Assembly (NCBI GenBank): GCA_944389495.1
Contig: CALXMN010000005.1
Location: 1-64,000 of the forward strand
Length of the DNA stretch: 64,000 nt
Origin: an uncultured Alphaproteobacteria bacterium
GTDB lineage: Bacteria > Pseudomonadota > Alphaproteobacteria > Rs-D84
Direction: 5' to 3'
In this document: positions 34,039-43,520 of the stretch, piece by piece
How the letters are laid out: each line of letters opens with the position of its first letter
Position numbering within the stretch: position 1 is the first letter of the stretch
Program-made: the position numbers and the translations under genes
Notes under the pieces: generated by a model
What the model saw: only the letters and a program-made list of their open reading frames with translations
Told to the model about the DNA's origin: nothing
Databases searched by the model: none

Positions 34039-35376
34039 ATGTTAAAACTGATAATTGCAGGCCGGCCAAATACCGGTAAATCAACACTGTTTAATGCACT
34101 GACGGGGACGCGGGACGCATTGGTTCACGACCGTCCGGGTGTAACACGCGATGTAATCAGCGGACAGATACCAAACCGCGCGTGGACCGTTATGGATACG
34201 GCCGGACTGGAATCGGCAAAATCCGGAATTGCCGCGGATTCTACGACAATGGCAATGGATGCCATTGCCACCGCAAATGCGATATTATTTGTGGTTGATG
34301 GACGGGTTGGATTAACACCGGCGGATATGGAATGGGCACGAATGCTACGCCGTAAAACGCGTGCACCGGTATTACTGTTGGTAAATAAAACAGAGTCGGC
34401 ACGCAGAATCGAAGATATAGTCGAATTTTATAAACTGGGCTTTGGCGTTCCGGTTATGATTTCGGCCGAACATAAAATCGGTATTGATGCAATATTTAAT
34501 TTTATCGATAAAATTGCACCAAACACTAAATCATCAGATTCAACGTCTGGGGCATCAAAAAAACTTAAAATTGCCATCCTGGGCCAGCCAAACGTTGGAA
34601 AATCAACCCTGGTAAATCAGGTATTGGGTCAACGTCGTCAAATTGTTATTGATGCGCCCGGCATTACGCGCGACACGGTAAAAATACCAACAAATTTTTA
34701 CGGACGTGACATTGTATTAATGGATACGGCCGGACTGCGGCGCAAGGCCGGGGTCACAGATGATGTAGAAACATTGTCCGCATTGAAATCATTGGATGCA
34801 ATTGACAAAGCGGATGTTGTTATATTGGTTGTTGATGCAACACGTAACATTGAAAACCAGGCACTGGGGATTGCCGCACGCGTATACGAGGCGGGAAAAA
34901 TATTGTGTGTTGCACTGAACAAATGGGATTTGGTTGAACCGGAAATTCGCGATGAAAAATTATTAAAATTAAAACATCAATTTTCTAATTCTTTTCATCA
35001 AATAATCAAACCGCTAATTCTTGCCATATCGGCCGAACGCGGCACCGGGGTAAAAAATATGTTTCGCCGTATATATGAACAGTGGGATATATCAAACACC
35101 GATGCACCAACCAGTTTGATTAACAGAATTATTGAAAAATTGATTGACGCACGTCAACCACCTATGTCACGTTTAAAGCGACCAATGAAGATTAAATTCG
35201 CGCGCCAAACGGGGCGCCACCCAATGAAAATAACAATAAATGTTGGTGGGGCATCTGATATACCAGAATCTTATACACGATATTTACGACGCGGATTGGC
35301 GTCGGCACTGCATTGGGAACATTTACCCGTGGTAATAGAATATAAAAAAGACGAAAACCCATTTGATGAAAAATAA
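34039..35376 (+). CDS. der: ribosome-assembly GTPase Der (EngA)
   Basis: 445 aa from the ATG at 34039 (GGAAAAAG upstream). An ATG at 34027 would add MEKV but has no SD. Two tandem G domains: GRPNTGKST (~8-16) with DTAG, and GQPNVGKST (~180-190) with DTAG and NKWD. A C-terminal KH-like domain ends FARQTGRHPMKITI. In the first G domain the G4 motif is NKTE rather than NKxD. Der is essential for 50S subunit maturation. It normally follows bamB; here two opposite-strand genes intervene. A bidirectional terminator follows. Confidence 0.95.
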   Translation: MLKLIIAGRPNTGKSTLFNALTGTRDALVHDRPGVTRDVISGQIPNRAWTVMDTAGLESAKSGIAADSTTMAMDAIATANAILFVVDGRVGLTPADMEWARMLRRKTRAPVLLLVNKTESARRIEDIVEFYKLGFGVPVMISAEHKIGIDAIFNFIDKIAPNTKSSDSTSGASKKLKIAILGQPNVGKSTLVNQVLGQRRQIVIDAPGITRDTVKIPTNFYGRDIVLMDTAGLRRKAGVTDDVETLSALKSLDAIDKADVVILVVDATRNIENQALGIAARVYEAGKILCVALNKWDLVEPEIRDEKLLKLKHQFSNSFHQIIKPLILAISAERGTGVKNMFRRIYEQWDISNTDAPTSLINRIIEKLIDARQPPMSRLKRPMKIKFARQTGRHPMKITINVGGASDIPESYTRYLRRGLASALHWEHLPVVIEYKKDENPFDEK

Positions 35377-35402
35377 AAGGCCGCCAAAATTGGCGGCCTT
35401 TT
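35375..35402. terminator. bidirectional terminator between der and infB
   Basis: Thirteen-bp stem AAAAGGCCGCCAA/TTGGCGGCCTTTT, convergent genes on both sides. Confidence 0.85.
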
Positions 35403-35418
35403 ATTTTTAAACCATTAA

Positions 35419-37824
35419 TTATAATTTGGCACGAATTTCTTCAACCTCGTAACATTCGACGCGATCGCCCTCTTTCAAATCATTATATTTATCAAAGGAC
35501 ATACCAAATTCTACGCCGGCACCGGTGACTTCGCGGACTTCATTTTTTTCACGACGCAATTCACCGATTTTGCCATCATAGATAACAACATTGTTTCGCA
35601 ACAAACGAACAAAGGCGTCTTTTTTTATTGTGCCTTCGGATACACGGCAACCGGCAACACGAACCCCCTTGCCCACGGTAAACAACGCGATGACATCGGC
35701 ATAACCAATAAAGTTTTCTTTGCGTTCGGGCGCCAATTTTCCGGCCAAAATTTCTTTGATTTCATCCGTAATGCGATATACAACACTGTGATAACGAATA
35801 TCCACACCCGATGCACGCGCCATATCGCGCACAACCGCATCCGCACGAACATTAAATGCGATTATTACCGCACCAGATGCCGCCGCCAGACGAATATCCC
35901 CTTCGGTAATTTGCCCAACACCAGACGAGAGTATATCCACAGATGCCTTGTCCGTGTTAATATCTTTTAACATATCGGTAATGGCCTCTACACTGCCCTG
36001 AACATCGGCACGTAAAACAATCGGTAACACCAATTTTTTGTTTTCATCACGCTTTGCAAACAGTTCTTGCAACGAAGTACGCTTAACCGCATTTGCCCGA
36101 TCGCGTGCCTTTTGTGCGCGATATGCGGCCACTTCGCGCGCCTGGGCATCGGTTTCCATAACGTGCAATTCATCACCCGCACTGGGTACCGTTTGCAACC
36201 CAAGGACAACAACCGGCTGGCCCGGGCGTACAGACTTAACACGTTCACCGGCCGAATTTATTAAACCACGTACACGACCATATGTTTCACCAACGACAAA
36301 CACGTCGCCGATTTTTAATGTACCTTGGCGCATCAAGACCGTGGCGGTCGCCCCAAGGCCACGTTCCATTTTTGCCTCTACTACATATGCGACGGCGGGC
36401 ATATCCGGATCGGCGCGCAAGTCCATAACCCCCGCCTGGAGCAAGATTGCTTCCTCTAGTTTTTCCAGACCTATATGTTTGGTGGCAGAAATTTCAACAC
36501 ACTGGACATCGCCCCCCAGTTCTTCAACCTGGACCTCTTGCTGAAGCAAATCGGTTTTTACACGGGTTGGATCGGCATCCGGTAAATCAATTTTATTAAT
36601 TGCAACAATAAACGGTACCTGGGCCGCACGAATATGATTAATGGCCTCTATGGTTTGGGGCATAATGGAATCATTTGCCGCAACAACCAAAACGACTATG
36701 TCCGCCAATTGAGCGCCACGGGCACGCATCGCCGTAAAGGTTTCGTGACCCGGTGTATCCAAAAAGGTTATCATTGCACCAGATTTTGTCTTGACCTCGT
36801 ACGCGGAAATATGCTGGGTTATGCCGCCGGCCTCGCGCGCAGCAACGTTTGCGTGACGAAACGCATCCAACAAAGATGTTTTACCGTGGTCAACGTGTCC
36901 CACAACGGTGACAACCGGTGGACGTGGCTGCATATTATCTGGGTTCGGTTTGCGTTCCAATTGGTCCGCATATGGTTTTACATCGACACGCTTTACCTTG
37001 GCGCCAAATTCACCGGCAATCAGTTCGGCGGTATCGGCATCAATTGATTGGTTCTGGGAAACCATCATTCCCATTTCCATCAATTTTTTGATTACATTAC
37101 CAACCTTTTCCGCCATTGCGGCCGCCAAGTCTTTGACCGTAATCGTATCCCCCAGGGTGACAACGTGTTCAACCTTTTGCGGTGCGGTAAATATGGCACG
37201 TGCCTTTTCGCGAAAACGTTTAAGTGATGCCTCGGACCGGCGACGATTTGCGCCGCGCAGTCCAATTTCATCATCGTCATCTTCGCCGCCAATAACAATA
37301 TCGTGCAGCGATATTTTTCCCGTCTTTTTAAATTCTTTTTTGGAATTGCCAAACCGAGAAGACCGCCCCATATCATTCGCATCATCGTCGTCACGCGCAC
37401 GGCCACGCTGCGTCGGCGCAGTTTTTTTTGCGGGTACGGTTGGTGCGGCCGGTTTGTCAATTACCACATCGGCGACATCATCCGCCACAGGCGTGGCAAC
37501 ATTTTCACGCGCAGCCAATTGTTCGCGAACCTGTTCATATTCACGGCTTTCGCGTGCAATTTCTGCCTCGCGCGCGGCACGTGCGGCGGCCTCGGCGGCG
37601 GCACGCTGTTTGCGTTCTTCTTCGCGGGCACGGGCCGCCGCCAAGACAGCACGTAATTTTTCATCCGCGGCATTATGCGGTGTGGCGGGCGCGGTTGGTT
37701 CTTCACGTAATTCCTTGCTGCCGGGGGCAACAACGCGGCGACGACGTTCAACGAACACCGCATCGCCCTTTTTACTTTGCACCGCGTCAATAGTTACAGA
37801 TTTTCCAAGTGTCAATGTCGCCAT
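35419..37824 (-). CDS. infB: translation initiation factor IF-2
   Basis: 801 aa. Brings fMet-tRNA to the 30S subunit. A long, charged, Ala/Arg/Glu-rich N-terminal region (~20-180, helical) and an IF2_N segment precede the GTPase domain: G1 GHVDHGKT (~310), G3 DTPGHE, G4 NKID. Domain II and the C-terminal IF-2 domains follow (DIRLAAASGAVIIAFNVRAD, MSFDKYNDLKEGDRVECYE). It lies 20 nt downstream of nusA with no ylxR between them. Confidence 0.95.
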   Translation of the reverse strand: MATLTLGKSVTIDAVQSKKGDAVFVERRRRVVAPGSKELREEPTAPATPHNAADEKLRAVLAAARAREEERKQRAAAEAAARAAREAEIARESREYEQVREQLAARENVATPVADDVADVVIDKPAAPTVPAKKTAPTQRGRARDDDDANDMGRSSRFGNSKKEFKKTGKISLHDIVIGGEDDDDEIGLRGANRRRSEASLKRFREKARAIFTAPQKVEHVVTLGDTITVKDLAAAMAEKVGNVIKKLMEMGMMVSQNQSIDADTAELIAGEFGAKVKRVDVKPYADQLERKPNPDNMQPRPPVVTVVGHVDHGKTSLLDAFRHANVAAREAGGITQHISAYEVKTKSGAMITFLDTPGHETFTAMRARGAQLADIVVLVVAANDSIMPQTIEAINHIRAAQVPFIVAINKIDLPDADPTRVKTDLLQQEVQVEELGGDVQCVEISATKHIGLEKLEEAILLQAGVMDLRADPDMPAVAYVVEAKMERGLGATATVLMRQGTLKIGDVFVVGETYGRVRGLINSAGERVKSVRPGQPVVVLGLQTVPSAGDELHVMETDAQAREVAAYRAQKARDRANAVKRTSLQELFAKRDENKKLVLPIVLRADVQGSVEAITDMLKDINTDKASVDILSSGVGQITEGDIRLAAASGAVIIAFNVRADAVVRDMARASGVDIRYHSVVYRITDEIKEILAGKLAPERKENFIGYADVIALFTVGKGVRVAGCRVSEGTIKKDAFVRLLRNNVVIYDGKIGELRREKNEVREVTGAGVEFGMSFDKYNDLKEGDRVECYEVEEIRAKL

Positions 37825-37844
37825 AAAAGATACTCCGTCTAAAA

Positions 37845-39383
37845 TTAATCTTCGCCCTGGGTTATGCCATAGGCCAATTCACGCGCCTTCATAATAACGC
37901 GACCGGCCAGACGCAGGCTCATCGTGTCTTCGCCCAGGATTTCAATCAATTCGTCCGTGGACAAATCGGCCAAATCTTCCAGGGATTTTATCCCCGCATT
38001 ACCCAACTGCATTATAATCGGACGTTTAATAAAATCAAAGTTCAATAAATCATCCGTCATACCAAGTTTGTGGCCTTCTTCTTTGTATTGCTCTTCTTGC
38101 TTTTGCAAATATGCCTTGGCGCGATTTTGCAACTCTGTGGCAAGTTCGGCATTAAAGCCTTCGATACCTTCAAGTTCGCCAATATCAACAAAAGCGATTT
38201 CTTCGATTGTACGAAAACCTTCGGTAATCAGTAAATGTGCCAACATTTCATCCACATCCAGCGCAGAAATAAACAGTTCTGTTTTTTCTTTAACCTCTTT
38301 GGCACGACGTTCCTGTTCGGTTTGTTCATTCATAACATCGATATTCCACCCCGTTAACTGGGACGCCAAACGAACATTCTGCCCGCGACGTCCGATTGCC
38401 AAAGATTGCTGGTCTTCATTAACAACAACGGCCGCACTGCGCGTATCTTCGTCGACAATGATTTTTGCAACCTTGGCCGGCTGCATCGCATTAACAATGA
38501 ATACCGCCGGGTCATCAGAATACAAGATAACATCGATTTTTTCGCCGTGACATTCGTTAATAACCGGCTGGATACGAGTACCTTTGATACCAACCGTCAT
38601 ACCAACCGCATCAATGGACGGGTCCTGGGTTTCAACGGCGATTTTGGCGTGACTGCCGGGGGCACGTGCAACAGATTTTATTTTAATAATACCTTCGTAT
38701 ATTTCTGGTACCTCTTGCACAAATAATTTTTCCATAAACAAAGGATGTGTACGGGTTAAGAAAATCTGGGGTCCTGTATTAGAACGTGTTACATCCATAA
38801 TCAATGCACGAACACGATCGCCAACCGCCAAACGTTCACCCGGAATTAATTCTGTACCCTTGATATAACCTTCGGCTTTGCCATTAATATCAACAAAAAT
38901 ATTTCCGAATTCAATACGCTTTACAACACCACTGACGATATCACCAATGTTATCCTTGAATTCTTCATATTGCCGCCCCTTTTCTGCGTCACGAACACGG
39001 GCCGTCATCATTTGACGCGCGGTTTGAAATGCCATACGACCAAATTCGGGTTCCGGCAATGGATCTTCGACCGTATCGCCAACCTGGGGATTTTTGGCGT
39101 ATTTTTTTGCCTGGGCCACGGTTAACATAGTATTTGCATCATATTCTTCGCCCCGGGATTCAGGGGATTCAATTACTTCGAACAAACGCTTTACGTGTAT
39201 GGCCCCATTTTTACGATCAATTTCCGCCGTAATATTGAATTCTTCGCCATATTTATGTTTGGCAATTTTTGCAATTGCAGCCTCAAGCGATTCAATTACA
39301 ATTTCGCGATCAATTTGCTTTTCCTGGGCCAAAGAATCAATGGCCAACAGCAAATCTTGACGGGGCATAGAAACAAAAGACAT
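37845..39383 (-). CDS. nusA: transcription termination/antitermination factor NusA
   Basis: 512 aa. An N-terminal RNA-polymerase-binding domain (~1-130) precedes the S1 domain (GDIVSGVVKRIEFGNIFVDI...GYIKG, ~150-215). KH1/KH2 follow (AIGRRGQNVRLASQLTGW), then C-terminal helix-hairpin-helix repeats (IAFVDIGELEGIEGFN, LADLSTDELIEILG). It modulates pausing, termination and rRNA antitermination. rimP, usually just upstream, is absent here. First gene of the nusA-infB unit. Confidence 0.95.
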   Translation of the reverse strand: MSFVSMPRQDLLLAIDSLAQEKQIDREIVIESLEAAIAKIAKHKYGEEFNITAEIDRKNGAIHVKRLFEVIESPESRGEEYDANTMLTVAQAKKYAKNPQVGDTVEDPLPEPEFGRMAFQTARQMMTARVRDAEKGRQYEEFKDNIGDIVSGVVKRIEFGNIFVDINGKAEGYIKGTELIPGERLAVGDRVRALIMDVTRSNTGPQIFLTRTHPLFMEKLFVQEVPEIYEGIIKIKSVARAPGSHAKIAVETQDPSIDAVGMTVGIKGTRIQPVINECHGEKIDVILYSDDPAVFIVNAMQPAKVAKIIVDEDTRSAAVVVNEDQQSLAIGRRGQNVRLASQLTGWNIDVMNEQTEQERRAKEVKEKTELFISALDVDEMLAHLLITEGFRTIEEIAFVDIGELEGIEGFNAELATELQNRAKAYLQKQEEQYKEEGHKLGMTDDLLNFDFIKRPIIMQLGNAGIKSLEDLADLSTDELIEILGEDTMSLRLAGRVIMKARELAYGITQGED

Positions 39384-39437
39384 TTGTTTTTTCTCCTTAT
39401 GATATATATTTTTTGTTTTTTATGTCGCTTTTATTCA

Positions 39438-39466
39438 AAGGGCGGGGTTTTTTCAACCCCGCCCTT
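39438..39466 (-). promoter_or_regulatory. strong GC hairpin in the nusA leader
   Basis: Twelve-bp perfect stem AAGGGCGGGGTT/AACCCCGCCCTT with a 5-nt loop, about 55 nt upstream of the nusA ATG. It is not followed by a clean T-run in the nusA direction, so it is not an obvious terminator. NusA and IF-2 operons are autoregulated in other bacteria and this may be the site, which is inference. Confidence 0.5.
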
Positions 39467-39571
39467 AAAAAAATCTTTTAAGAACATACTTATTATTCAT
39501 TTCGAATCGGATAAATGCAAGAAAAATCTGTGTTTTTAATATTTTATTACCCGGGATTGCATAAATATGAT

Positions 39572-39600
39572 TTGACGCTGTGGTTTTTGGGCTTTATACT
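39572..39600 (+). promoter_or_regulatory. lptF promoter adjoining the start codon
   Basis: -35 TTGACG (39572-39577), 17-nt spacer, -10 TATACT (39595-39600); ATG at 39608. Near-consensus promoter with the start site predicted at the ATG itself and no SD. Confidence 0.75.
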
Positions 39601-39607
39601 GCGAAAT

Positions 39608-40666
39608 ATGAAAATACTGAACAGATATTTCACGCGCCAATTAATCGCGATTTTTGTAATGCTGTTACTGGTTTTAACCGGCTTGGCGTGGATGTTACAG
39701 ATTATGTCTATGATGAAGTTCCTGTTGAACTATGGCGTGGAACTGTCAAGTTTCTTGGGACTGACCCTGTTGATGGTGCCGTTTATCATATCAATTATTA
39801 TACCGTTTGTGACATTTATCGCCGTAATCTTTGTTTATAATAAACTGATTTCTGATAATGAAATAACCGTTATGGCGGCATCGGGACTGTCGCCGGGCCA
39901 ACTGGCGCGGCCTGCATTAATGTTGGCAATAATACTGACCATAATGCACCTGGTGCTGAATTTATGGATTGTGCCGCAGTCACAATCGATGTTCTATTCC
40001 ACACAATGGAATTTGCGATATGGTTTGGCCCATATGAAATTACAGGAATCCGCATTTACCCAGATAACCGATGGACTGGTTGTATATGTGGACAAGGTTT
40101 CTGGTCACGATTTAAGCCAGGTAATGTTGTCTGATATGCGGGACAAAGACGCACCCGTTACCATATTTGCAGAAAAGGGTAAATTGGTGTCAACGGCACG
40201 GGGATTATCCATCGTGATGACAAATGGTTCACTGCAGGCGGCGGGGGAAACACTGACCACCGGAACATTTGACAGTTTTGATATGGATTTAAACGTCGCA
40301 GATAAAGAAGGCGAATCTTCGTTCAAAGTTCGCAGAATTCCAACCTGGACATTAATACAATCTTTGTTGGATGCACCGAATGAACGCCAACACAAAATGG
40401 TTCTTGCCGAATTATGCAGCAGATTTTTGGGACCAATTATGAATTTAATATTGGCGGCATTGTGCGCAACGATATTGTTACGTTCGTCTTTGCTGCGACG
40501 CAGGGCCAGTTTTGCGCCCGCAATTGCCGTGGCGGCGATGGCGGCGGCAATGTCTTTGTTTATGTCTGCATCTAATATGATTGACAGTGTAACGGAATTT
40601 ATACTGTTGACGGGTGGAATTATTATAATATTGGGTGTAATATTATTCGTACTGTTTAAAAAATGA
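39608..40666 (+). CDS. lptF: LPS export permease LptF
   Basis: 352 aa from the ATG at 39608; the frame is open further upstream but that part lies within the promoter. LptF/LptG permease topology: three N-terminal helices (~15-35, 50-80, 95-118), a periplasmic beta-jellyroll (~130-265) and three C-terminal helices (~270-350). NEITVMAASGLSP is the conserved cytosolic coupling segment. With LptG and LptB2 it extracts LPS from the inner membrane. It overlaps lptD by 4 nt. LptG is not adjacent. Confidence 0.85.
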   Translation: MKILNRYFTRQLIAIFVMLLLVLTGLAWMLQIMSMMKFLLNYGVELSSFLGLTLLMVPFIISIIIPFVTFIAVIFVYNKLISDNEITVMAASGLSPGQLARPALMLAIILTIMHLVLNLWIVPQSQSMFYSTQWNLRYGLAHMKLQESAFTQITDGLVVYVDKVSGHDLSQVMLSDMRDKDAPVTIFAEKGKLVSTARGLSIVMTNGSLQAAGETLTTGTFDSFDMDLNVADKEGESSFKVRRIPTWTLIQSLLDAPNERQHKMVLAELCSRFLGPIMNLILAALCATILLRSSLLRRRASFAPAIAVAAMAAAMSLFMSASNMIDSVTEFILLTGGIIIILGVILFVLFKK

Positions 40667-42675
40667 AAAAAATTACCCGAATTTTAACACTGTGTATGAT
40701 GCCCGCGGTTGCAAATGCGGCCTCGGTCGACCTGGAGGCGCCAAAAACAATCACCGCAGATAAAATTGAATACGATGTAAAATCGGAAACAATAAAAACA
40801 TCTGGGGATACAGAAATTGTTAACGAAAGTGGACAAAGATTAACACTGACGGATTCATACTTGTCACAAAATGGCGACGACCTTGCCGGAAGTGATATAA
40901 AACTGTGGCTTGGGGATCACGTATATATTGAATCAGATAATTTTGTTCGCCAAGGCGATGAAACAACCGCATATCACGCAACATTTACCGCCTGTGACGA
41001 TTGCGATGCGTATGGGGATGCCTGGGAAATTTCCACGCGCAAGATTGTTCACGATATGGACAGTCGTATGTTACGTTTCTATAACCCTGTGTTATGGACG
41101 TACAATATTCCTGTTTTTTGGTTGCCATTTTTTGAAATGCCGGATCCGGGCATTAAATATAAAACCGGTTTTTTAATGCCGGATTTCAGTTCGACAAACA
41201 ATATGGGAACACAAATAAATATCCCATTGTATATAAACTTTTCTGATACGCACGATTTAACATTTACAACATCTATTTTAACCAAGGAAAATCCGATGTT
41301 CCAATTAGAACATCGGTTAAACCTGGATCATTCAGAATTCAGAACAACCGGCGCATATACGCATAATCGCGAAGGGGAAAACCGCTGGTACATTTCCAAT
41401 ACAGATATTATCGAATTGGGCGAATATGCGCGCGCAACAATATATCTGGATCGTGCATCAGATAAAACATTTATGCAGAAATATGGATTCTATGATGATC
41501 AGCCATATTTGGATTCTGGGGCGCGTGTGGAATTGTTTGGACAAACCGGATATGCCGTCGCAGACGCACACATATTCCAAGAATTGCGCAGTTATTCCGC
41601 ATACCACGCAACACCAACGGGAAATATTCTGCCGAATATTCGCGGAACATATCAGACCGCGCCAATATACAAAGAAACGTATGTTACATTGGACGCCGAC
41701 ATACTTGGCATATCTGGTGATGGTGCATCATCCCAACGTCTGATTGGCGATGCGCGAATTGTTTCACCGTGGACACTGTGGGGCGGGAACAGAATCACGG
41801 CCAGCCTTTCCGCACGATATGATGTTTATAATTTTCATAATACAGATTTGATTGATGCATCCGAATTTTCGGGCTTAAAAGACAGATTCTTGCCAAGTGG
41901 ATATTTGGAATGGGGGTTGCCATTGTTCCGTGTCGGACCAACGTGGACCCAGGTTATCGAACCACGCGCAAGACTTAATATTATGCGCAAAACAGATGAA
42001 GAACAATTTACATTAAATAATGATTCCGCAGGTACATTCCTGTCGGATACAACGCTGTTCTCTGACAATCGATTTTCGGGATTGGATTTATGGGAAAACG
42101 GAACCTATGCCGATTATGGCGTACGATACAGCGCGTTTAATACAGATGGACAAACATTTGAAATCTTTGCCGGACAAACATACGACTTTTCAGAACGCAT
42201 CGATATAAACCCAAACAGCGGATTTCATAACGGCGCATCGGATTATGTCGGACGAGTGGCTTATAATAACACAAAATGGCTTAACTTCACATCGCGTTTC
42301 AGATTAAATCAACAAGATCTGTCACTGCGCCACATTGAAACATCTGCGTATATCGGAACATCCCAAAACTATATAAATATTGGGCATATCTGGTCCCAGC
42401 AATTTATTGACGAAAATACACAAGATGAAGATATAAACGAAATATCCGGGGGGATTGGTATCCAATTGACAGACCGTTGGGCCGTGCGCTTTAATGCGAT
42501 ATATAATCTGACATATGATCAATTCCAGCGGCATACCGGTGGTATATTCTATACCCATCCGTGTTACTATTTGTCGCTGCAATATCGTCGCGATAATGCA
42601 ATCAAGTACGATTATGTTGGAACAACAACTTTCCAATTCAAATTCGGTATGAGCATTAATGGCCAACGGTATTAA
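40663..42675 (+). CDS. lptD: LPS-assembly outer-membrane protein LptD
   Basis: 670 aa. Signal peptide MKKITRILTLCMMPAVANA. The N-terminal OstA beta-jellyroll (ITADKIEYDVKSETIKTSGDTEI, ~30-150) contains a Cys pair (FTACDDCDAYG). The LptD barrel domain includes the conserved VFWLPFFEMPDP segment and aromatic strands to the C-terminus. It forms the LPS translocon with LptE. Translationally coupled to lptF, as in other Alphaproteobacteria (lptF-lptD-surA). Confidence 0.9.
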   Translation: MKKITRILTLCMMPAVANAASVDLEAPKTITADKIEYDVKSETIKTSGDTEIVNESGQRLTLTDSYLSQNGDDLAGSDIKLWLGDHVYIESDNFVRQGDETTAYHATFTACDDCDAYGDAWEISTRKIVHDMDSRMLRFYNPVLWTYNIPVFWLPFFEMPDPGIKYKTGFLMPDFSSTNNMGTQINIPLYINFSDTHDLTFTTSILTKENPMFQLEHRLNLDHSEFRTTGAYTHNREGENRWYISNTDIIELGEYARATIYLDRASDKTFMQKYGFYDDQPYLDSGARVELFGQTGYAVADAHIFQELRSYSAYHATPTGNILPNIRGTYQTAPIYKETYVTLDADILGISGDGASSQRLIGDARIVSPWTLWGGNRITASLSARYDVYNFHNTDLIDASEFSGLKDRFLPSGYLEWGLPLFRVGPTWTQVIEPRARLNIMRKTDEEQFTLNNDSAGTFLSDTTLFSDNRFSGLDLWENGTYADYGVRYSAFNTDGQTFEIFAGQTYDFSERIDINPNSGFHNGASDYVGRVAYNNTKWLNFTSRFRLNQQDLSLRHIETSAYIGTSQNYINIGHIWSQQFIDENTQDEDINEISGGIGIQLTDRWAVRFNAIYNLTYDQFQRHTGGIFYTHPCYYLSLQYRRDNAIKYDYVGTTTFQFKFGMSINGQRY

Positions 42676-42695
42676 TTCAAAAGGAAGGGAATATA

Positions 42696-43517
42696 ATGAA
42701 AAAACTGATTTTGGCAACATTATCAATACTAATGGCTTTCCCGGCAAATGCGGCGTCGGTGGTTGCATCTGTGAACGGAACGCCAATTACAGATGCGGAT
42801 GTTACCGCGCGCGTGGCACTGATGAATAAACAGGGAAAAACATCAACCGATAATCGACGGGTGGCACTGCAAAATATCATTGACGATAGTGTAAAGTTGG
42901 CATATGCGCAAAACTTTAATGCCGTGCCCGATGATGAAACAGTGAATACAGAACTGAAAAAAATGAATCTGGGCGAGTTATCGGCAACTGAACGCGCAAT
43001 GGCACAAAGTGCGCTAAGGGCGGAAATCGCCTGGCAAATCATTGTTGCACGCACAATTTTACCAACCGTTGATATAACCGATGCAGAAATTGCCAACGAA
43101 CGCGCAGCGATTGCACGTGACCAAGGATTACCAATCGAAATGACACTTATACGTCTGGTCGATATTCCGGCGGATGTGGCGGCAAAACTTACCAAACCAA
43201 CAAGTTGCGATGACGCAATGCAAATGGCACGCAATTTGGGCGGTGCACCGCAAAAGTTTACCGCGCTGCAATATGAATTGGCGGCCGATATTCGTGAACG
43301 GGTGGCAACACTGCCACGGCTTACCTGGTCACCGGTGGTGGACAGATCTGTATTCCTGGTATGCGACACAAAAAAAACCGAAGAATATGGTAAACTGGAT
43401 GACGTTATTGAACAAAACGCCACTTTTAAACAGGCAATGTTTATCGCCGATCAACAACTGAAACAATTACGACGCAAGGCCGTGGTCGTTATAAATGATG
43501 ACAGGTATGCTTTATAA
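42696..43517 (+). CDS. surA: SurA-like periplasmic chaperone
   Basis: 273 aa. Signal peptide MKKLILATLSILMAFPANA. The SurA N-terminal chaperone module starts at VVASVNGTPITDADVTARV and runs to ~150 (RRVALQNIIDDSVKLAYA; IAWQIIVA). The rest (~155-235) is one weak parvulin-like region, without the two clear PPIase domains of E. coli SurA (428 aa). It escorts outer-membrane proteins such as LptD to BAM. Position after lptD and AAGGAAGG before the ATG support the call. Confidence 0.75.
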   Translation: MKKLILATLSILMAFPANAASVVASVNGTPITDADVTARVALMNKQGKTSTDNRRVALQNIIDDSVKLAYAQNFNAVPDDETVNTELKKMNLGELSATERAMAQSALRAEIAWQIIVARTILPTVDITDAEIANERAAIARDQGLPIEMTLIRLVDIPADVAAKLTKPTSCDDAMQMARNLGGAPQKFTALQYELAADIRERVATLPRLTWSPVVDRSVFLVCDTKKTEEYGKLDDVIEQNATFKQAMFIADQQLKQLRRKAVVVINDDRYAL

Positions 43518-43520
43518 AAA

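Noticed and set aside
36908-37894. 328-aa plus-strand frame over infB
   Set aside because: Antisense to the GC-rich, charged N-terminal region of IF-2; Ser/Arg/Ala composition typical of a reverse-strand shadow.
37924-38550. 208-aa plus-strand frame over nusA
   Set aside because: Antisense shadow of a certain gene with no RBS.
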